Below, in pieces: positions 1 to 7,609 of a stretch of DNA of 36,721 nt. Source of the DNA: Myxococcales bacterium (GTDB taxonomy: Bacteria > Myxococcota > Myxococcia > Myxococcales > Myxococcaceae). Every line of letters begins with the position of its first letter. Positions within the stretch are counted from its first letter, which is position 1. The notes under the pieces were generated by a model. The model saw only the letters and a list, made by a program, of their open reading frames with translations. It was not told the DNA's origin and did not search any database. Location: contig JADLDB010000130.1 in assembly GCA_020846875.1 (NCBI GenBank), positions 1 to 36,721 on the forward strand, read 5' to 3'. The position numbers were made by a program, and so were the translations under genes.

Positions 1-133
1 GACATCGGCGATTTGCGTCGCATCCCGTCGTTGCTCCTCGGTCAGCTGCCCACCAGCAGCTTCCCTCGTCGCGCCTTGGTCTGCTCGCAACTCACCGACG
101 TCACTCGGTCCGCCAACCTGATCGGCGTTCTAG
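1..133 (-). repeat. Dispersed structured repeat, copy A (truncated by window edge)
   Basis: The reverse complement of this stretch aligns without gaps to 29521-29653 with 5 mismatches in 133 bp by hand comparison. It begins with CTAG at 130-133, whose TAG (read on the minus strand) is the stop codon of the Nudix gene, and runs off the left edge of the window. The last 31 bp expected from copy B, including the far terminal inverted repeat, lie outside the window. The inner arms GTGACGTCGG and CCGATGTC are both visible. Orientation relative to the upstream gene is the same as in copy B. It is a non-coding repeat; the reading frames through it look like shadows. Confidence 0.9.
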
Positions 134-672
134 CGCCACGCCTCGTACAAGAGCGCCGCCAGCACCAGCGCGTGGGTGATCTGCCCCTCGCGCACCAGGC
201 GCTTGATCTCCCCCCGCGGCACCACCTCCACGCGAAGGTCTTCACTGGTGTCGTGCCGCCCGTCGTGCACCCGATCGCAGTCCAGGGCGAGGAAGGTGTG
301 CAGCCGGTTGGCGAAGACGGCCGGGTTGGGGTGGGACACGCCCAGTGGCTCGAGGCGGGCAGGGCGATAGCCGGTCTCTTCTTCCAGCTCTCGCGCGGCG
401 GCGGCGGGAGGAGCCTCCCCCTCGTCCAGCATGCCCCCGGGGAGCTCCAGGTGGTTGGACCAGGTGCCGAAGCGGAACTGCCGCACCAGCACCACCTCGC
501 CCGCGCGGGTGACGGGGATCACGTTGCACCAGTCGGGGGCGTCGATCACCGTGCGCACGTAGGGCTTCCCGTCGCGGGGATCGGCCACGTCCAGGGTGCG
601 TGCGCGGAAGATGTGGAAGTCCTTCGTCGATCGCTCCCCAAGCAACGTCCACTGAGGCGGTTGTTGGCTCAT
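130..672 (-). CDS. Nudix hydrolase, probable ADP-ribose pyrophosphatase
   Basis: The 180-residue protein has a complete Nudix box from G80 to Y102: GMLDEGE, seven residues, then RELEEETGY, matching GX5EX7REUXEEXGU. The glutamates would bind the Mg2+ that supports pyrophosphate-bond hydrolysis. The preceding strand with VRQFRFG and ELPGG is typical of the ADP-ribose/NDP-sugar branch (NudF-like), which cleaves ADP-ribose to AMP and ribose-5-phosphate in the cytoplasm. Exact substrate is inferred. The ATG at 672 has no clear Shine-Dalgarno. The gene is divergent from the protease gene, with 83 bp between starts. Its TAG stop lies within the CTAG end of repeat copy A. Confidence 0.9.
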   Translation of the reverse strand: MSQQPPQWTLLGERSTKDFHIFRARTLDVADPRDGKPYVRTVIDAPDWCNVIPVTRAGEVVLVRQFRFGTWSNHLELPGGMLDEGEAPPAAAARELEEETGYRPARLEPLGVSHPNPAVFANRLHTFLALDCDRVHDGRHDTSEDLRVEVVPRGEIKRLVREGQITHALVLAALLYEAWR

Positions 673-755
673 GCGGTGGGAGTGTACGCCTCAGCCCGGC
701 GCACACAGCGGAGCACCTTGGGTGGGCCTGTCCGAGCGAGTAGAACCTCTGGTGC

Positions 756-1706
756 ATGGTGCCGCTCGACGCCGCCAGCGCGATCGTCCTGCTCGAGTTC
801 GAGCGCTCGTACGGGCTGGGCTTCGTGGCGCCGAACGGGCGGATCGTCACCTGCTTCCACGTGGTGTCGGACGAGCCGGAGATCGTCGCCCACCTGGCCG
901 ACGGGCGGGCGCTGCCGGTGCTGGCGGTGTGCGGGGCGGACGCGCGGCGCGATCTGGCGGTGCTGGACGTGGGGCTGCTGGACGCGACCCCGGTGAGGCG
1001 GCCGTCGGAGCGGCTGGCCACGGACGGGACGAAGGTGTTCGCCTTCGGCATGGTGCCCAACGAGGGCCGGGCCCGCTGGGTGGAGGCGAAGCTGGCCGAG
1101 CTGCAGGTGCTGGGATCCTCGCTGACGGTGTACCGGGTGGACGGCGACGTACCCATCGACTCTTCGGGTGGACCGCTGGTGGGGGAAGACGGGACGACGC
1201 TGGGCGTGGTGACGGTGGCCGAGTCCGACGATGGGCTGGTGACGCTTGGGGTACCCTGGAAGTACGTGGAGCCGCTGCTGGGCAAGCACCAGCACCTGCC
1301 GCTGAGCTCTTTGTCGTTGTCGGAGCGCAAGCCTCCGCGCCGGGAGATCCCCACCCACTCCATGTCGGTGCTGGAGGGCAGCACCATGGCCGGTCTCGAG
1401 GCCAGCACCGAGGCGATCGCCGGGGCCATTCGCGAGGGGGCGCCGGCCTACAACTCGGGCGACGTGGCCCACTGTTACCGGGTGTACAGCGACACTGCGA
1501 GGCGGTTGATCGACGGGCGGCGCGACTGTCCCGGGGTGCAGAAGGTGCTGCGCGAGGGGCTGGCCCGGGCCGAGTCGATGAAGGACGTGGACGCGCAGGC
1601 CTGGGCCATGCGCGACGCCTTCGACGGACTGTTGGCGGTGATCGAGAAGTTCATGCGCACGCAGGGCGCGGTCCAGGGGGCCAGCAAGCCCCGGCTGCTC
1701 AACTGA
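756..1706 (+). CDS. Trypsin-like serine peptidase with a C-terminal helical domain
   Basis: The 316-residue protein has the chymotrypsin/HtrA-like triad in order: H35 in TCFHVV, D66 in RRDLAVL and S137 in DSSGGPL. The N-terminal 190 residues form the protease fold. About residues 205-300 are a separate, mostly helical domain (AIREGAPAYNSGDVAHCYRVY onward is its start) that I do not recognise. No signal peptide or membrane segment is seen, so it is either cytoplasmic or exported by an unseen route. There is no PDZ domain, so it is not a classical DegP/DegS. The ATG at 756 is the first in-frame start; the ribosome site is weak. Confidence 0.8.
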   Translation: MVPLDAASAIVLLEFERSYGLGFVAPNGRIVTCFHVVSDEPEIVAHLADGRALPVLAVCGADARRDLAVLDVGLLDATPVRRPSERLATDGTKVFAFGMVPNEGRARWVEAKLAELQVLGSSLTVYRVDGDVPIDSSGGPLVGEDGTTLGVVTVAESDDGLVTLGVPWKYVEPLLGKHQHLPLSSLSLSERKPPRREIPTHSMSVLEGSTMAGLEASTEAIAGAIREGAPAYNSGDVAHCYRVYSDTARRLIDGRRDCPGVQKVLREGLARAESMKDVDAQAWAMRDAFDGLLAVIEKFMRTQGAVQGASKPRLLN

Positions 1707-1742
1707 CGGCGCGGTGGGCGGCCCTGTGGTATGACTGGCGGT

Positions 1743-1970
1743 ATGAAAGTCGCCGTCTCCCTCCCGGACGAGCTGGGCAAGGCCGCTGATCGGGCCGCGC
1801 GCCGTCACCGGGTCAGTCGAAGCGAGCTCTACCAACGGGCGCTCCGCTCCTGGCTCTCCAGGGAGGGAGACGATCTGACGGCGCGAATCAACGCCGCCCT
1901 CGAGGGCCTCGAGCCGCTGCGCACCTCTCCGGCAGCCGTTGCGCAGGCCTGGAAGGACCTGGAGTGGTAA
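1743..1970 (+). CDS. Ribbon-helix-helix antitoxin (MazE/CopG type)
   Basis: This is a 75-residue protein beginning MKVAVSLPDEL. The short strand followed by two helices (AADRAARRHRVSRSELYQRAL) is the ribbon-helix-helix DNA-binding fold of CopG/MazE-like antitoxins. The tail after about residue 50 is acidic and probably wraps the toxin. An ATG four codons upstream (1731) is in frame, but the family normally starts with the strand KVAVSLP, so 1743 is preferred. The toxin gene starts inside its last codons (overlap 1964-1970), so the two are translationally coupled. The RHH dimer would be expected to repress its own promoter in the short gap after the protease gene. Confidence 0.85.
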   Translation: MKVAVSLPDELGKAADRAARRHRVSRSELYQRALRSWLSREGDDLTARINAALEGLEPLRTSPAAVAQAWKDLEW

Positions 1971-2314
1971 TCGCCCAGGGCGACGTCTTGTGGGTCGAGT
2001 TTCCGCGTCCACGGGGTTCCGAGCCAGCGAAGCCGCGGCCTGCGGTGGTGGTGCAGGGGGACGCGTGGAACCGCAGCGCGCTGCGGACGGTGATCGTAGT
2101 TCCGTTGACGAGCAACCTGAACCGGGTAGCGGTGCCTGGAAACGTCAGGCTGCGTCCCCGCGATCAGCTCCGCAAGCCATCGGTCGCCAGCGTGTCGCAC
2201 GTCACCGCGATTGACCGGTCCATGGCCAGGCGGCGCCTCGGGCGGGTGACGCCGGCAGAGCTCGAGGCGATCATCGACGGCGTGCTGCTCGTCCTCGGGC
2301 GCACCAGCGGGTGA
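1964..2314 (+). CDS. MazF/PemK-family toxin, probable mRNA endoribonuclease
   Basis: The 116-residue protein has the MazF/PemK signatures: GDVLWVEF near the N-terminus, the basic loop SEPAKPRPAVVVQ, then TVIVVPLTSN and SVASVSHVTAIDRS. This family cleaves mRNA at short specific sequences to stop growth when the antitoxin is lost. The start is GTG at 1964, overlapping the antitoxin stop by 7 bp, which is the usual coupled layout. The C-terminal helix (TPAELEAIIDGVLLVLG) also fits the family. The gene is convergent with the SRPBCC gene, with 10 bp between stops. Target sequence cannot be predicted. Confidence 0.9.
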   Translation: MVIAQGDVLWVEFPRPRGSEPAKPRPAVVVQGDAWNRSALRTVIVVPLTSNLNRVAVPGNVRLRPRDQLRKPSVASVSHVTAIDRSMARRRLGRVTPAELEAIIDGVLLVLGRTSG

Positions 2315-2324
2315 GGCCTTTGGA

Positions 2325-2936
2325 TCAGGGACTGCCGGAGTCGGCGGCGCTGGTACCTGCGTCCGGCTCCGCGTCCTCGGCGACCGGCGTCGGAGGCGGA
2401 GGGGGCGGCAGCGCTTCGACGAGGCCCTTCAGCTTCGTCAGGCCCTTCGAGAAGTTCTCGGCCAGCATCGACTCGATCATCCCGCGGAAGTAGCCGCCGA
2501 TGACCGGGGGCAGGGCGCCTTCGTCGATCCAGGTCACCTTCGTGCCGTCGCCCTCGCGCGTGTAGAGGAAGCGGCCCTGCGCGTTCACCTCCTCCGACTC
2601 GATCGCCTCGTCCACGGTGAGCCCCACGGAAGCATCGCTCTTCACCACCTCCATGCGGCCCTTGCCCATCACCGGGCCGCTCCACGCCCACCGTGCGCCG
2701 ACGCCGCGATCCGGCCCTTCCCAGGTCCACACCACCTTCGGATCCAGCTCCTTGTTCCACGCGGACCAGTCCACCCACCTGCGCAAGTCCTCGAGGAACG
2801 GGTGGATCTGCTCCGGCGGGGCCTTGATCAGAATCGACTGCTCCACGTGCCACCTGCGTGGGAGCAGCGCGCCGATGATCAGCGCGACGAGGATGAGGCC
2901 GACGAGGCCCAGCGCGACGCGTCCCAGGAGCTTCAT
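2325..2936 (-). CDS. Membrane-anchored SRPBCC (polyketide cyclase/START-like) protein
   Basis: The 203-residue protein starts at the ATG at 2936 with a good GAGGGG ribosome site. Residues 6-26 (VALGLVGLILVALIIGALLP) form one transmembrane segment. The rest resembles the SRPBCC/Polyketide_cyc2 fold: strand SILIKAPPEQIHPFLEDLRRW, WSAWN, a series of beta strands, and a long C-terminal helix (GYFRGMIESMLAENFSKGLTKLKGLVE). SRPBCC proteins bind hydrophobic ligands in a helix-grip cavity; the ligand here is unknown. The C-terminus ends in a run of prolines and an acidic tail. Transcription is divergent from the YceI-like gene, with 46 bp between starts. Confidence 0.82.
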   Translation of the reverse strand: MKLLGRVALGLVGLILVALIIGALLPRRWHVEQSILIKAPPEQIHPFLEDLRRWVDWSAWNKELDPKVVWTWEGPDRGVGARWAWSGPVMGKGRMEVVKSDASVGLTVDEAIESEEVNAQGRFLYTREGDGTKVTWIDEGALPPVIGGYFRGMIESMLAENFSKGLTKLKGLVEALPPPPPPTPVAEDAEPDAGTSAADSGSP

Positions 2937-2982
2937 GGCGGTTCCCCTCTGGTTTGCCGCCTGCTTATGCCAGAAGCGGCGC

Positions 2983-3489
2983 ATGGCCCACCTCGATCCC
3001 CAGAGCGCGGAAGTGCTGGTCTTCACCTTCAAGGACGGCTCCCTGCTCTCGGCCCTGGCGCACGACTTGAAGCTCAAGGTGACGAAGTTCGGCCTCGAGG
3101 TGGAGGCCGACTCGGTGAAGGCCGAGCTCGACGCCGCGTCACTGGAGCTCGTCACCGCGATGAAGGACGGGAAAGAGAACCCCGGGGCCCTGCCCGGCTT
3201 CGCGCCCGCGGAGATCCGCAAGAACACCGCCAACGACGTGCTGGAGGCGAAGAAGTTCCCCACCATCCGCTTCGAGACGACGCAGATCACCGACGCGCAG
3301 GTGAGGGGCCGGCTGACGCTGCACGGGCAGACGCGCGAGGTGAACGGCGAGCGCAGGGACGCGGGCGGGAAGAAGATCGCCGAGTTCCGATTCGATCAGC
3401 GCGCCTTCGGGATCAAGCCGTACTCCGCCATGCTGGGCGCGCTCAAGGTGAAGCCCGAGGTGGTGGTGCGGGTGGCCTTCAGCGCTTGA
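2983..3489 (+). CDS. YceI-family protein
   Basis: The 168-residue protein has the YceI lipocalin-like pattern: an early FTFKDG strand, LAHDLKL, the middle motif DVLEAKKFPTIRFETT, then VRGRLTLHGQTREV and a final strand (EVVVRVAFS). YceI proteins bind long isoprenoid or amphiphilic lipids. Most are periplasmic with a signal peptide; this one has none, so it may act in the cytoplasm. The start at 2983 follows AAGCGGCGC, a modest ribosome site. Its last 11 bp overlap the end of the convergent cyclic-nucleotide-binding gene. Confidence 0.85.
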   Translation: MAHLDPQSAEVLVFTFKDGSLLSALAHDLKLKVTKFGLEVEADSVKAELDAASLELVTAMKDGKENPGALPGFAPAEIRKNTANDVLEAKKFPTIRFETTQITDAQVRGRLTLHGQTREVNGERRDAGGKKIAEFRFDQRAFGIKPYSAMLGALKVKPEVVVRVAFSA

Positions 3490-3991
3490 TCGCCGGGCGG
3501 ATCAGCGTGTTCTCGATCTCGTCGTCGTCGGCGGCCAGATCCTGCAGCCTGGCGTTGGTGACCCGCAGGCGGCGGGACAGCTCACGGCAGAGGTTCTGCA
3601 GGATCATCACGTAGCCGGCGACGTCCTGCTGGTAGAGCGTGTAGAGATCCCGGTTGCCCAGCGAGTAGAGCAAGGCCGGCTTCTCCACCACCACCGTGGC
3701 CGAGCGCTTCTGGATGTCGATCAGCGTCATCTCGCCGAAGAACTCGCCCGGCCCCATGCGCACCATCTTGATCCGCCGGCCGTCGGGGAGCTCGCGGCAC
3801 ACCACCGCCTCGCCGTGGCGGACCAGGAACATCGCCCGCCCGGACTCGCCCTGCTTGCAGACCGGCTCCTCGGGGCCGACCTGGTGCACGCAGAGGAGGT
3901 CGATCACCCGGCGCAGCGTCGGCTCCTCCAGGCCCCCGAAGAGGGCGATGGTCGGCAGCCAGGCCACCAGATCGTTGACGTCTTTCGTCAC
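3479..3991 (-). CDS. Free-standing cyclic-nucleotide-binding domain protein
   Basis: The 170-residue protein is one cNMP-binding domain of the CAP/PKA-R type: GPEEPVCKQGESGRAMFLVRHGEAVV, then the phosphate-binding-cassette region PGEFFGEMTLIDIQKRSATVVVEKPALLY. After the domain come helices (ILQNLCRELSRRLRVTNARLQ) but no helix-turn-helix, so it is not a CRP-like transcription factor. Translation starts at GTG 3991, after an AGAGG site, 2 bp past the stop of the VWA gene, so it is the last gene of the moxR-VWA operon. It may sense a nucleotide and act on its operon partners; that is inference from position. Confidence 0.88.
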   Translation of the reverse strand: MTKDVNDLVAWLPTIALFGGLEEPTLRRVIDLLCVHQVGPEEPVCKQGESGRAMFLVRHGEAVVCRELPDGRRIKMVRMGPGEFFGEMTLIDIQKRSATVVVEKPALLYSLGNRDLYTLYQQDVAGYVMILQNLCRELSRRLRVTNARLQDLAADDDEIENTLIRPAIKR

Positions 3992-3993
3992 GG

Positions 3994-5166
3994 CTACCTC
4001 TGGCGCGTGAGCTGGGAGACGGCCTCGCCCAGCCCTTCCAGGGTCAGAGGGTACATCGGGTAGACCTTGCGGAGTACGTCGATCGTCGTCTGCCACCAGG
4101 CCGACGGGGGCTCGGGGTTCATCCACACCGACGCGGGGTAGTGCTCCCGCAGCTTCGCCATCCACATCAGCCCTTCCAGCCCCTCGTCGCCAGGCCAGCC
4201 GGAGCCGCTCATCAGCTCCCACGGCGCCATCAGCGCGTCGCCCACGATGATCAGCTTGTAGCGGCGATCGGTCTCGGTGAAGAGCTCGGACACCTTCATG
4301 GGATCCGCGAAGCGTGCGCTCTTGTACACGCGGCCGTAGACGCAGTTGTGGAAGTAGTAGGTGCGCAGCTCCTTGAAGTGGGTGGCCTTCTTCGCCGCGG
4401 TGAAGAGGCGCGACATCAGGTGGGAGTACGGATCCATCGAGCCGCCCACGTCCATCAAGAGGATGACGCGGGTGTTCGACTTGCGCGGCGGGCGGGTCAC
4501 CACCTCGAGCTCGCCCAAGTTCCGCGCCGTCTCGTCGATCGTCTTGTCGAGATCCAGCTCCTGCTCGGTGCCCTCGCGGGAGAAGGCCCGCAGCTTGCGC
4601 AGCGCCATGCCCAACTGGCGCACGTCCAGCACCAGGTCGTCCCGGTAGTCCTTGAAGTGCCGCTCCCCGGCCACGCGGATCGCGCTGCGCCCTCCGCCCG
4701 AGCCGCCCACGCGGATCCCCGGCCGCGCCGCCCGCCCGGAGTGCCCGAAGGGGGACGTGCCCCCGGTGCCCACCCACTTGTTGCCGCCGTCGTGGCGCTC
4801 CTTTTGCTCGCGCAGGCGCTCCTCGAAGAGGCGCTCGAGCTCCTGCGGATCGAGCTGCTCGAGCAGCGCCCGCTCCGCGTCGGTCAGCTCCGGCAGGCGG
4901 CGCCGCGCGTCCTTGAGCCAGTCGAGGAGCTGCTGGTGCAGCTCGACCGCCTGGGACTCGAGGCCCTGGAACACCTTCGCGAAGGCCTGATCGAACGCGT
5001 CGAGGTGCTTCTCGTCGTGCACCAGGAGCGCGCGGGAGACGAAGTAGAAGCCTTCCAGCGAGCTCTCGTGCAGCCCCTCCTTGAGCGCCGCGGCCAGGGC
5101 CACCGCCTCCTGGGCGCCCACGGGCACCTTGCGCGCGCGCAGCTCGTAGAGGAAGGGAATGAACAT
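3994..5166 (-). CDS. VWA-domain protein of the CoxE-like family, MoxR partner
   Basis: The 390-residue protein has an N-terminal helical region, a charged glycine-rich linker (about residues 125-165) and a C-terminal VWA domain. The metal-site motif is LLMDVGGSM, where the first serine of DxSxS is replaced by glycine. Later VWA elements are YYFHNCVYGRVY and KLIIVGDALMAPWEL. Such proteins pair with MoxR AAA+ ATPases in chaperone or cofactor-insertion systems. The gene lies 3 bp downstream of the moxR stop (5170) and just before the cNMP-binding gene. The substrate protein of this pair is not indicated by the neighbours. Confidence 0.87.
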   Translation of the reverse strand: MFIPFLYELRARKVPVGAQEAVALAAALKEGLHESSLEGFYFVSRALLVHDEKHLDAFDQAFAKVFQGLESQAVELHQQLLDWLKDARRRLPELTDAERALLEQLDPQELERLFEERLREQKERHDGGNKWVGTGGTSPFGHSGRAARPGIRVGGSGGGRSAIRVAGERHFKDYRDDLVLDVRQLGMALRKLRAFSREGTEQELDLDKTIDETARNLGELEVVTRPPRKSNTRVILLMDVGGSMDPYSHLMSRLFTAAKKATHFKELRTYYFHNCVYGRVYKSARFADPMKVSELFTETDRRYKLIIVGDALMAPWELMSGSGWPGDEGLEGLMWMAKLREHYPASVWMNPEPPSAWWQTTIDVLRKVYPMYPLTLEGLGEAVSQLTRQR

Positions 5167-5169
5167 GCC

Positions 5170-5997
5170 TCACGCCCGGGTGCGCTTGCCGCCCGCGAAG
5201 GCCTCCTGCACGGCGAGCAAGTCCTGCTCCCGCTTGAGCAGCGCGCCCAGGAAGGGCAGGTGCTCGTCCAGCTTCACCGTGGTCATCCCCGAGGCCTTGA
5301 GCGCGGCCAGCCAGTCCACCAGCTCGCTGGTGGAGGGCCGCTTGCGCAGGCGGGTCAGGTTGCGCAGCTCGTAGAAGACCTCCAGCGCTTGATCGGCGAG
5401 GCGCTCGGAGAGATCCGGGTGGTGGACGGTGACGATCCGCTTCATCAGCTCCTGATCAGGGAACTCGATGAAGTGGAAGACGCAGCGGCGGAGGAAGGCG
5501 TCGGGCAGATCCTTCTCGTTGTTGGAGGTGATGATCACCACCGGCCGCTCTTTGGCGACGATCTCCTTCTCCGTCTCGATGATCCGGAAGCGCATCCGAT
5601 CGAGCTCGTGGAGCAGATCGTTGGGGAACTCCAGGTCGGCCTTGTCGATCTCGTCGATGAGCAGCACCCGGCGCTCCGGCGCGGCGAAGGCCTCCCCCAG
5701 CGGCCCCAGGCGGAGGTACTTGTTGATGTCGCGCACGTCGTGATCGTTGAAGCGGGAGTCGTGCAGGCGCTGGACGGCGTCGTACACGTACAGGCCTTCC
5801 ATGGCCTTGCTGGTGCTCTTCACGTTCCAGGTGAGCAGCTTCATCCCCAGGCCCTGGGCGATCGCCTCGGCCAGCAGCGTCTTGCCGGTGCCCGGCTCGC
5901 CCTTCACCAGCAGCGGGCGCTGGAGCACCAGGGCGCAGTCGACGGCGGAGCGCAGAGACTCGTTGGTGAGGTAGGTGTCGGTGCCCTTGAAACGCAT
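5170..5997 (-). CDS. MoxR-family AAA+ ATPase
   Basis: The 275-residue protein carries a Walker A motif GEPGTGKT (residues 33-40), Walker B VLLIDEIDKAD, sensor 1 in VVIITSNNEKDLPDAFLRRC (with an arginine-finger-like RRC) and a C-terminal lid. The overall pattern is MoxR/AAA_5. It would use ATP to remodel a target together with the VWA protein encoded immediately downstream. The gene is first in a three-gene minus-strand operon. The start codon ATG at 5997 faces the divergent membrane-protein gene, with 59 bp between starts holding the promoters. Confidence 0.93.
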   Translation of the reverse strand: MRFKGTDTYLTNESLRSAVDCALVLQRPLLVKGEPGTGKTLLAEAIAQGLGMKLLTWNVKSTSKAMEGLYVYDAVQRLHDSRFNDHDVRDINKYLRLGPLGEAFAAPERRVLLIDEIDKADLEFPNDLLHELDRMRFRIIETEKEIVAKERPVVIITSNNEKDLPDAFLRRCVFHFIEFPDQELMKRIVTVHHPDLSERLADQALEVFYELRNLTRLRKRPSTSELVDWLAALKASGMTTVKLDEHLPFLGALLKREQDLLAVQEAFAGGKRTRA

Positions 5998-6056
5998 GGG
6001 CGCAGGTTAACCCCGAGTGCGGTAGCGTGCCTTCCCGATTCGGGGAGGGACAAAGC

Positions 6057-6833
6057 GTGCGCAAGTGGAGGCTGATGATCACCACCCTGCCGTTCGTGGC
6101 CGGGGTGACGGTGCTCAAGCTGGTGCTGGACAAGGTGGTGGGCTTCACCGGCGTGGTGGAATTCAGCGACGTGGGCATCGTGCTGACCGGCGGCGTCTTC
6201 CTGCTCGGCTTCATGCTGGCGGGCACGATGGCCGACTACAAGGAAGCCGAGAAGATCCCCGGCGAGGTGGCCACCACCCTGGAGACGATCGAGGAGATCT
6301 TCGTCCTCGCGGCCACGGGGCGCCCCGCGCTGAAGCTGCCCGAGCTGCGCAGGCAGGTGCTGGGGCTGGTGGACGACATCAAGGCGTGGGTGCTGAAGAA
6401 GAAGGCCACCGCCGAGATGTTCGCGGCGATGACGCGGATGACGGGCACCATCCGTCAGCTCGAGGGGAGCGGCGCCGGCCCGTACGCCTCGCGCGCGGTG
6501 CCCCAGGTGCTGATGCTGCGCAAGAACCTGCAGCGGATCGACGTCATCTCGAAGACCGGGTTTCTGCCGCCCGCCTACGCGCTGCTGGAGGTGCTGCTGG
6601 CGATGATCCTCGCGCTCTTGTTGGTCGCGAAGTTCAAGAGCTTGATCGCCGAGGTGATCCTGGTGCCCTTCGTCACCCTGGTGAACGTCTACATGCTGCG
6701 GCTGATCAAGGACGTGGACGATCCCTTCGACTACCAGCCCGACGGCAGCCACAAGGGCGGCGCGGAGGTGGAGTTCTACCCGCTGGACGACTACCGGGAG
6801 CGCCTGGCGAAGCGGCTCGACGAGGGCGGGTGA
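6057..6833 (+). CDS. Unrecognised multi-pass membrane protein
   Basis: The 258-residue protein has four probable membrane segments: two near the N-terminus (about residues 5-22 and 34-54) and two after the middle (about 180-198 and 204-222). Between them is a cytosol-sized, mostly helical region of about 120 residues (KLPELRRQVLGLVDDIKAW and so on). This 2 + soluble + 2 topology is reminiscent of bestrophin-like DUF4239 proteins, but I see no diagnostic motif. GTG at 6057 is chosen because GGGAGGGA ends 6 bp before it; an ATG ten codons earlier overlaps that site. The C-terminus is charged. Confidence 0.75.
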   Translation: MRKWRLMITTLPFVAGVTVLKLVLDKVVGFTGVVEFSDVGIVLTGGVFLLGFMLAGTMADYKEAEKIPGEVATTLETIEEIFVLAATGRPALKLPELRRQVLGLVDDIKAWVLKKKATAEMFAAMTRMTGTIRQLEGSGAGPYASRAVPQVLMLRKNLQRIDVISKTGFLPPAYALLEVLLAMILALLLVAKFKSLIAEVILVPFVTLVNVYMLRLIKDVDDPFDYQPDGSHKGGAEVEFYPLDDYRERLAKRLDEGG

Positions 6834-6834
6834 C

Positions 6835-7545
6835 TCACTCCTCCAGCTCGAACCGGGTGGCCTCGCGCCGCGCGTGGGCGTCGAGGTAGGCGGCGAAGCC
6901 GGCGCGGGAGTCCAGTTGGAAGGCGGGGAGGCGCGCCAGGACTTCGGGCGCGAAGTGGTACTGCTCCACCACCAGGCTGGCGCGGACTGCGCCCGGGGCG
7001 CCCGAGAAGGCGCACACCTCGTGCGAGAGGCCGCCGTGGAAGTGGACGAGCTGGTTGTCCTGCGGCCTCACGGATCCGACGGGTAGCCTGCCCAGGTAGA
7101 GCTTGAGCTGCCCGCCGCGCGCCTTCGGCACGTCGAGGTAGAGGACGGACACGCACTCGGGGATCGCCTCGGGGGCCTCGGCCGGCTTGCGCAGGGTCGC
7201 GTCCACGTGGCGTCCGACGGTGCCGCCCTCGGACACGAGCAGCACGTTCAAGTACCAGGCGTTGGGGGTGCGGCGGTGTGTGCGCCTCCAGAAGGGCGCC
7301 ACCGCGACCGCGCCGGGCGCGCCGAGGATCGCCGGCAGGTAGGCGGCGAGGGGCGCAAAGCGCTGCGTCACCTTGGCGATCCCCTCGGCCCTGAAGATCA
7401 CCGCGAAGCCGCGGCTGGACTGAAACGGGCCGGTGAGGGTGCTGCGGCCGACCAGCGGGGAGGTGAGCAGCGCGTCGCGCAGCGCGTCGAAGTCGGCGCG
7501 GGGCAGGGCGTCTCGCTTCACCCGGTAGGGCCACACGCAGGCCAT
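6835..7545 (-). CDS. 2-oxoglutarate/Fe(II)-dependent oxygenase-like protein
   Basis: Counting from the ATG at 7545 (236 residues), the protein has H113 and D115 in GRHVDATL, H175 in HGGLSHEV, and R188 in VRASLVVEQY. This is the HxD...H...R set that holds iron and 2-oxoglutarate in the double-stranded beta-helix oxygenases. Strands SVLYLDVPKARGGQLKLYLG between them match the prolyl-hydroxylase-like group. The start is uncertain: the frame stays open to 7653, overlapping the divergent PilZ gene, and 7545 leaves room for promoters. The substrate is unknown. Confidence 0.75.
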   Translation of the reverse strand: MACVWPYRVKRDALPRADFDALRDALLTSPLVGRSTLTGPFQSSRGFAVIFRAEGIAKVTQRFAPLAAYLPAILGAPGAVAVAPFWRRTHRRTPNAWYLNVLLVSEGGTVGRHVDATLRKPAEAPEAIPECVSVLYLDVPKARGGQLKLYLGRLPVGSVRPQDNQLVHFHGGLSHEVCAFSGAPGAVRASLVVEQYHFAPEVLARLPAFQLDSRAGFAAYLDAHARREATRFELEE

Positions 7546-7609
7546 GGTGCCCCAGCGGGCGTCCGGGAGGAAACTTGCCTGTGGCTGCCTGTAGCGGAAG
7601 CTCTCGGGC

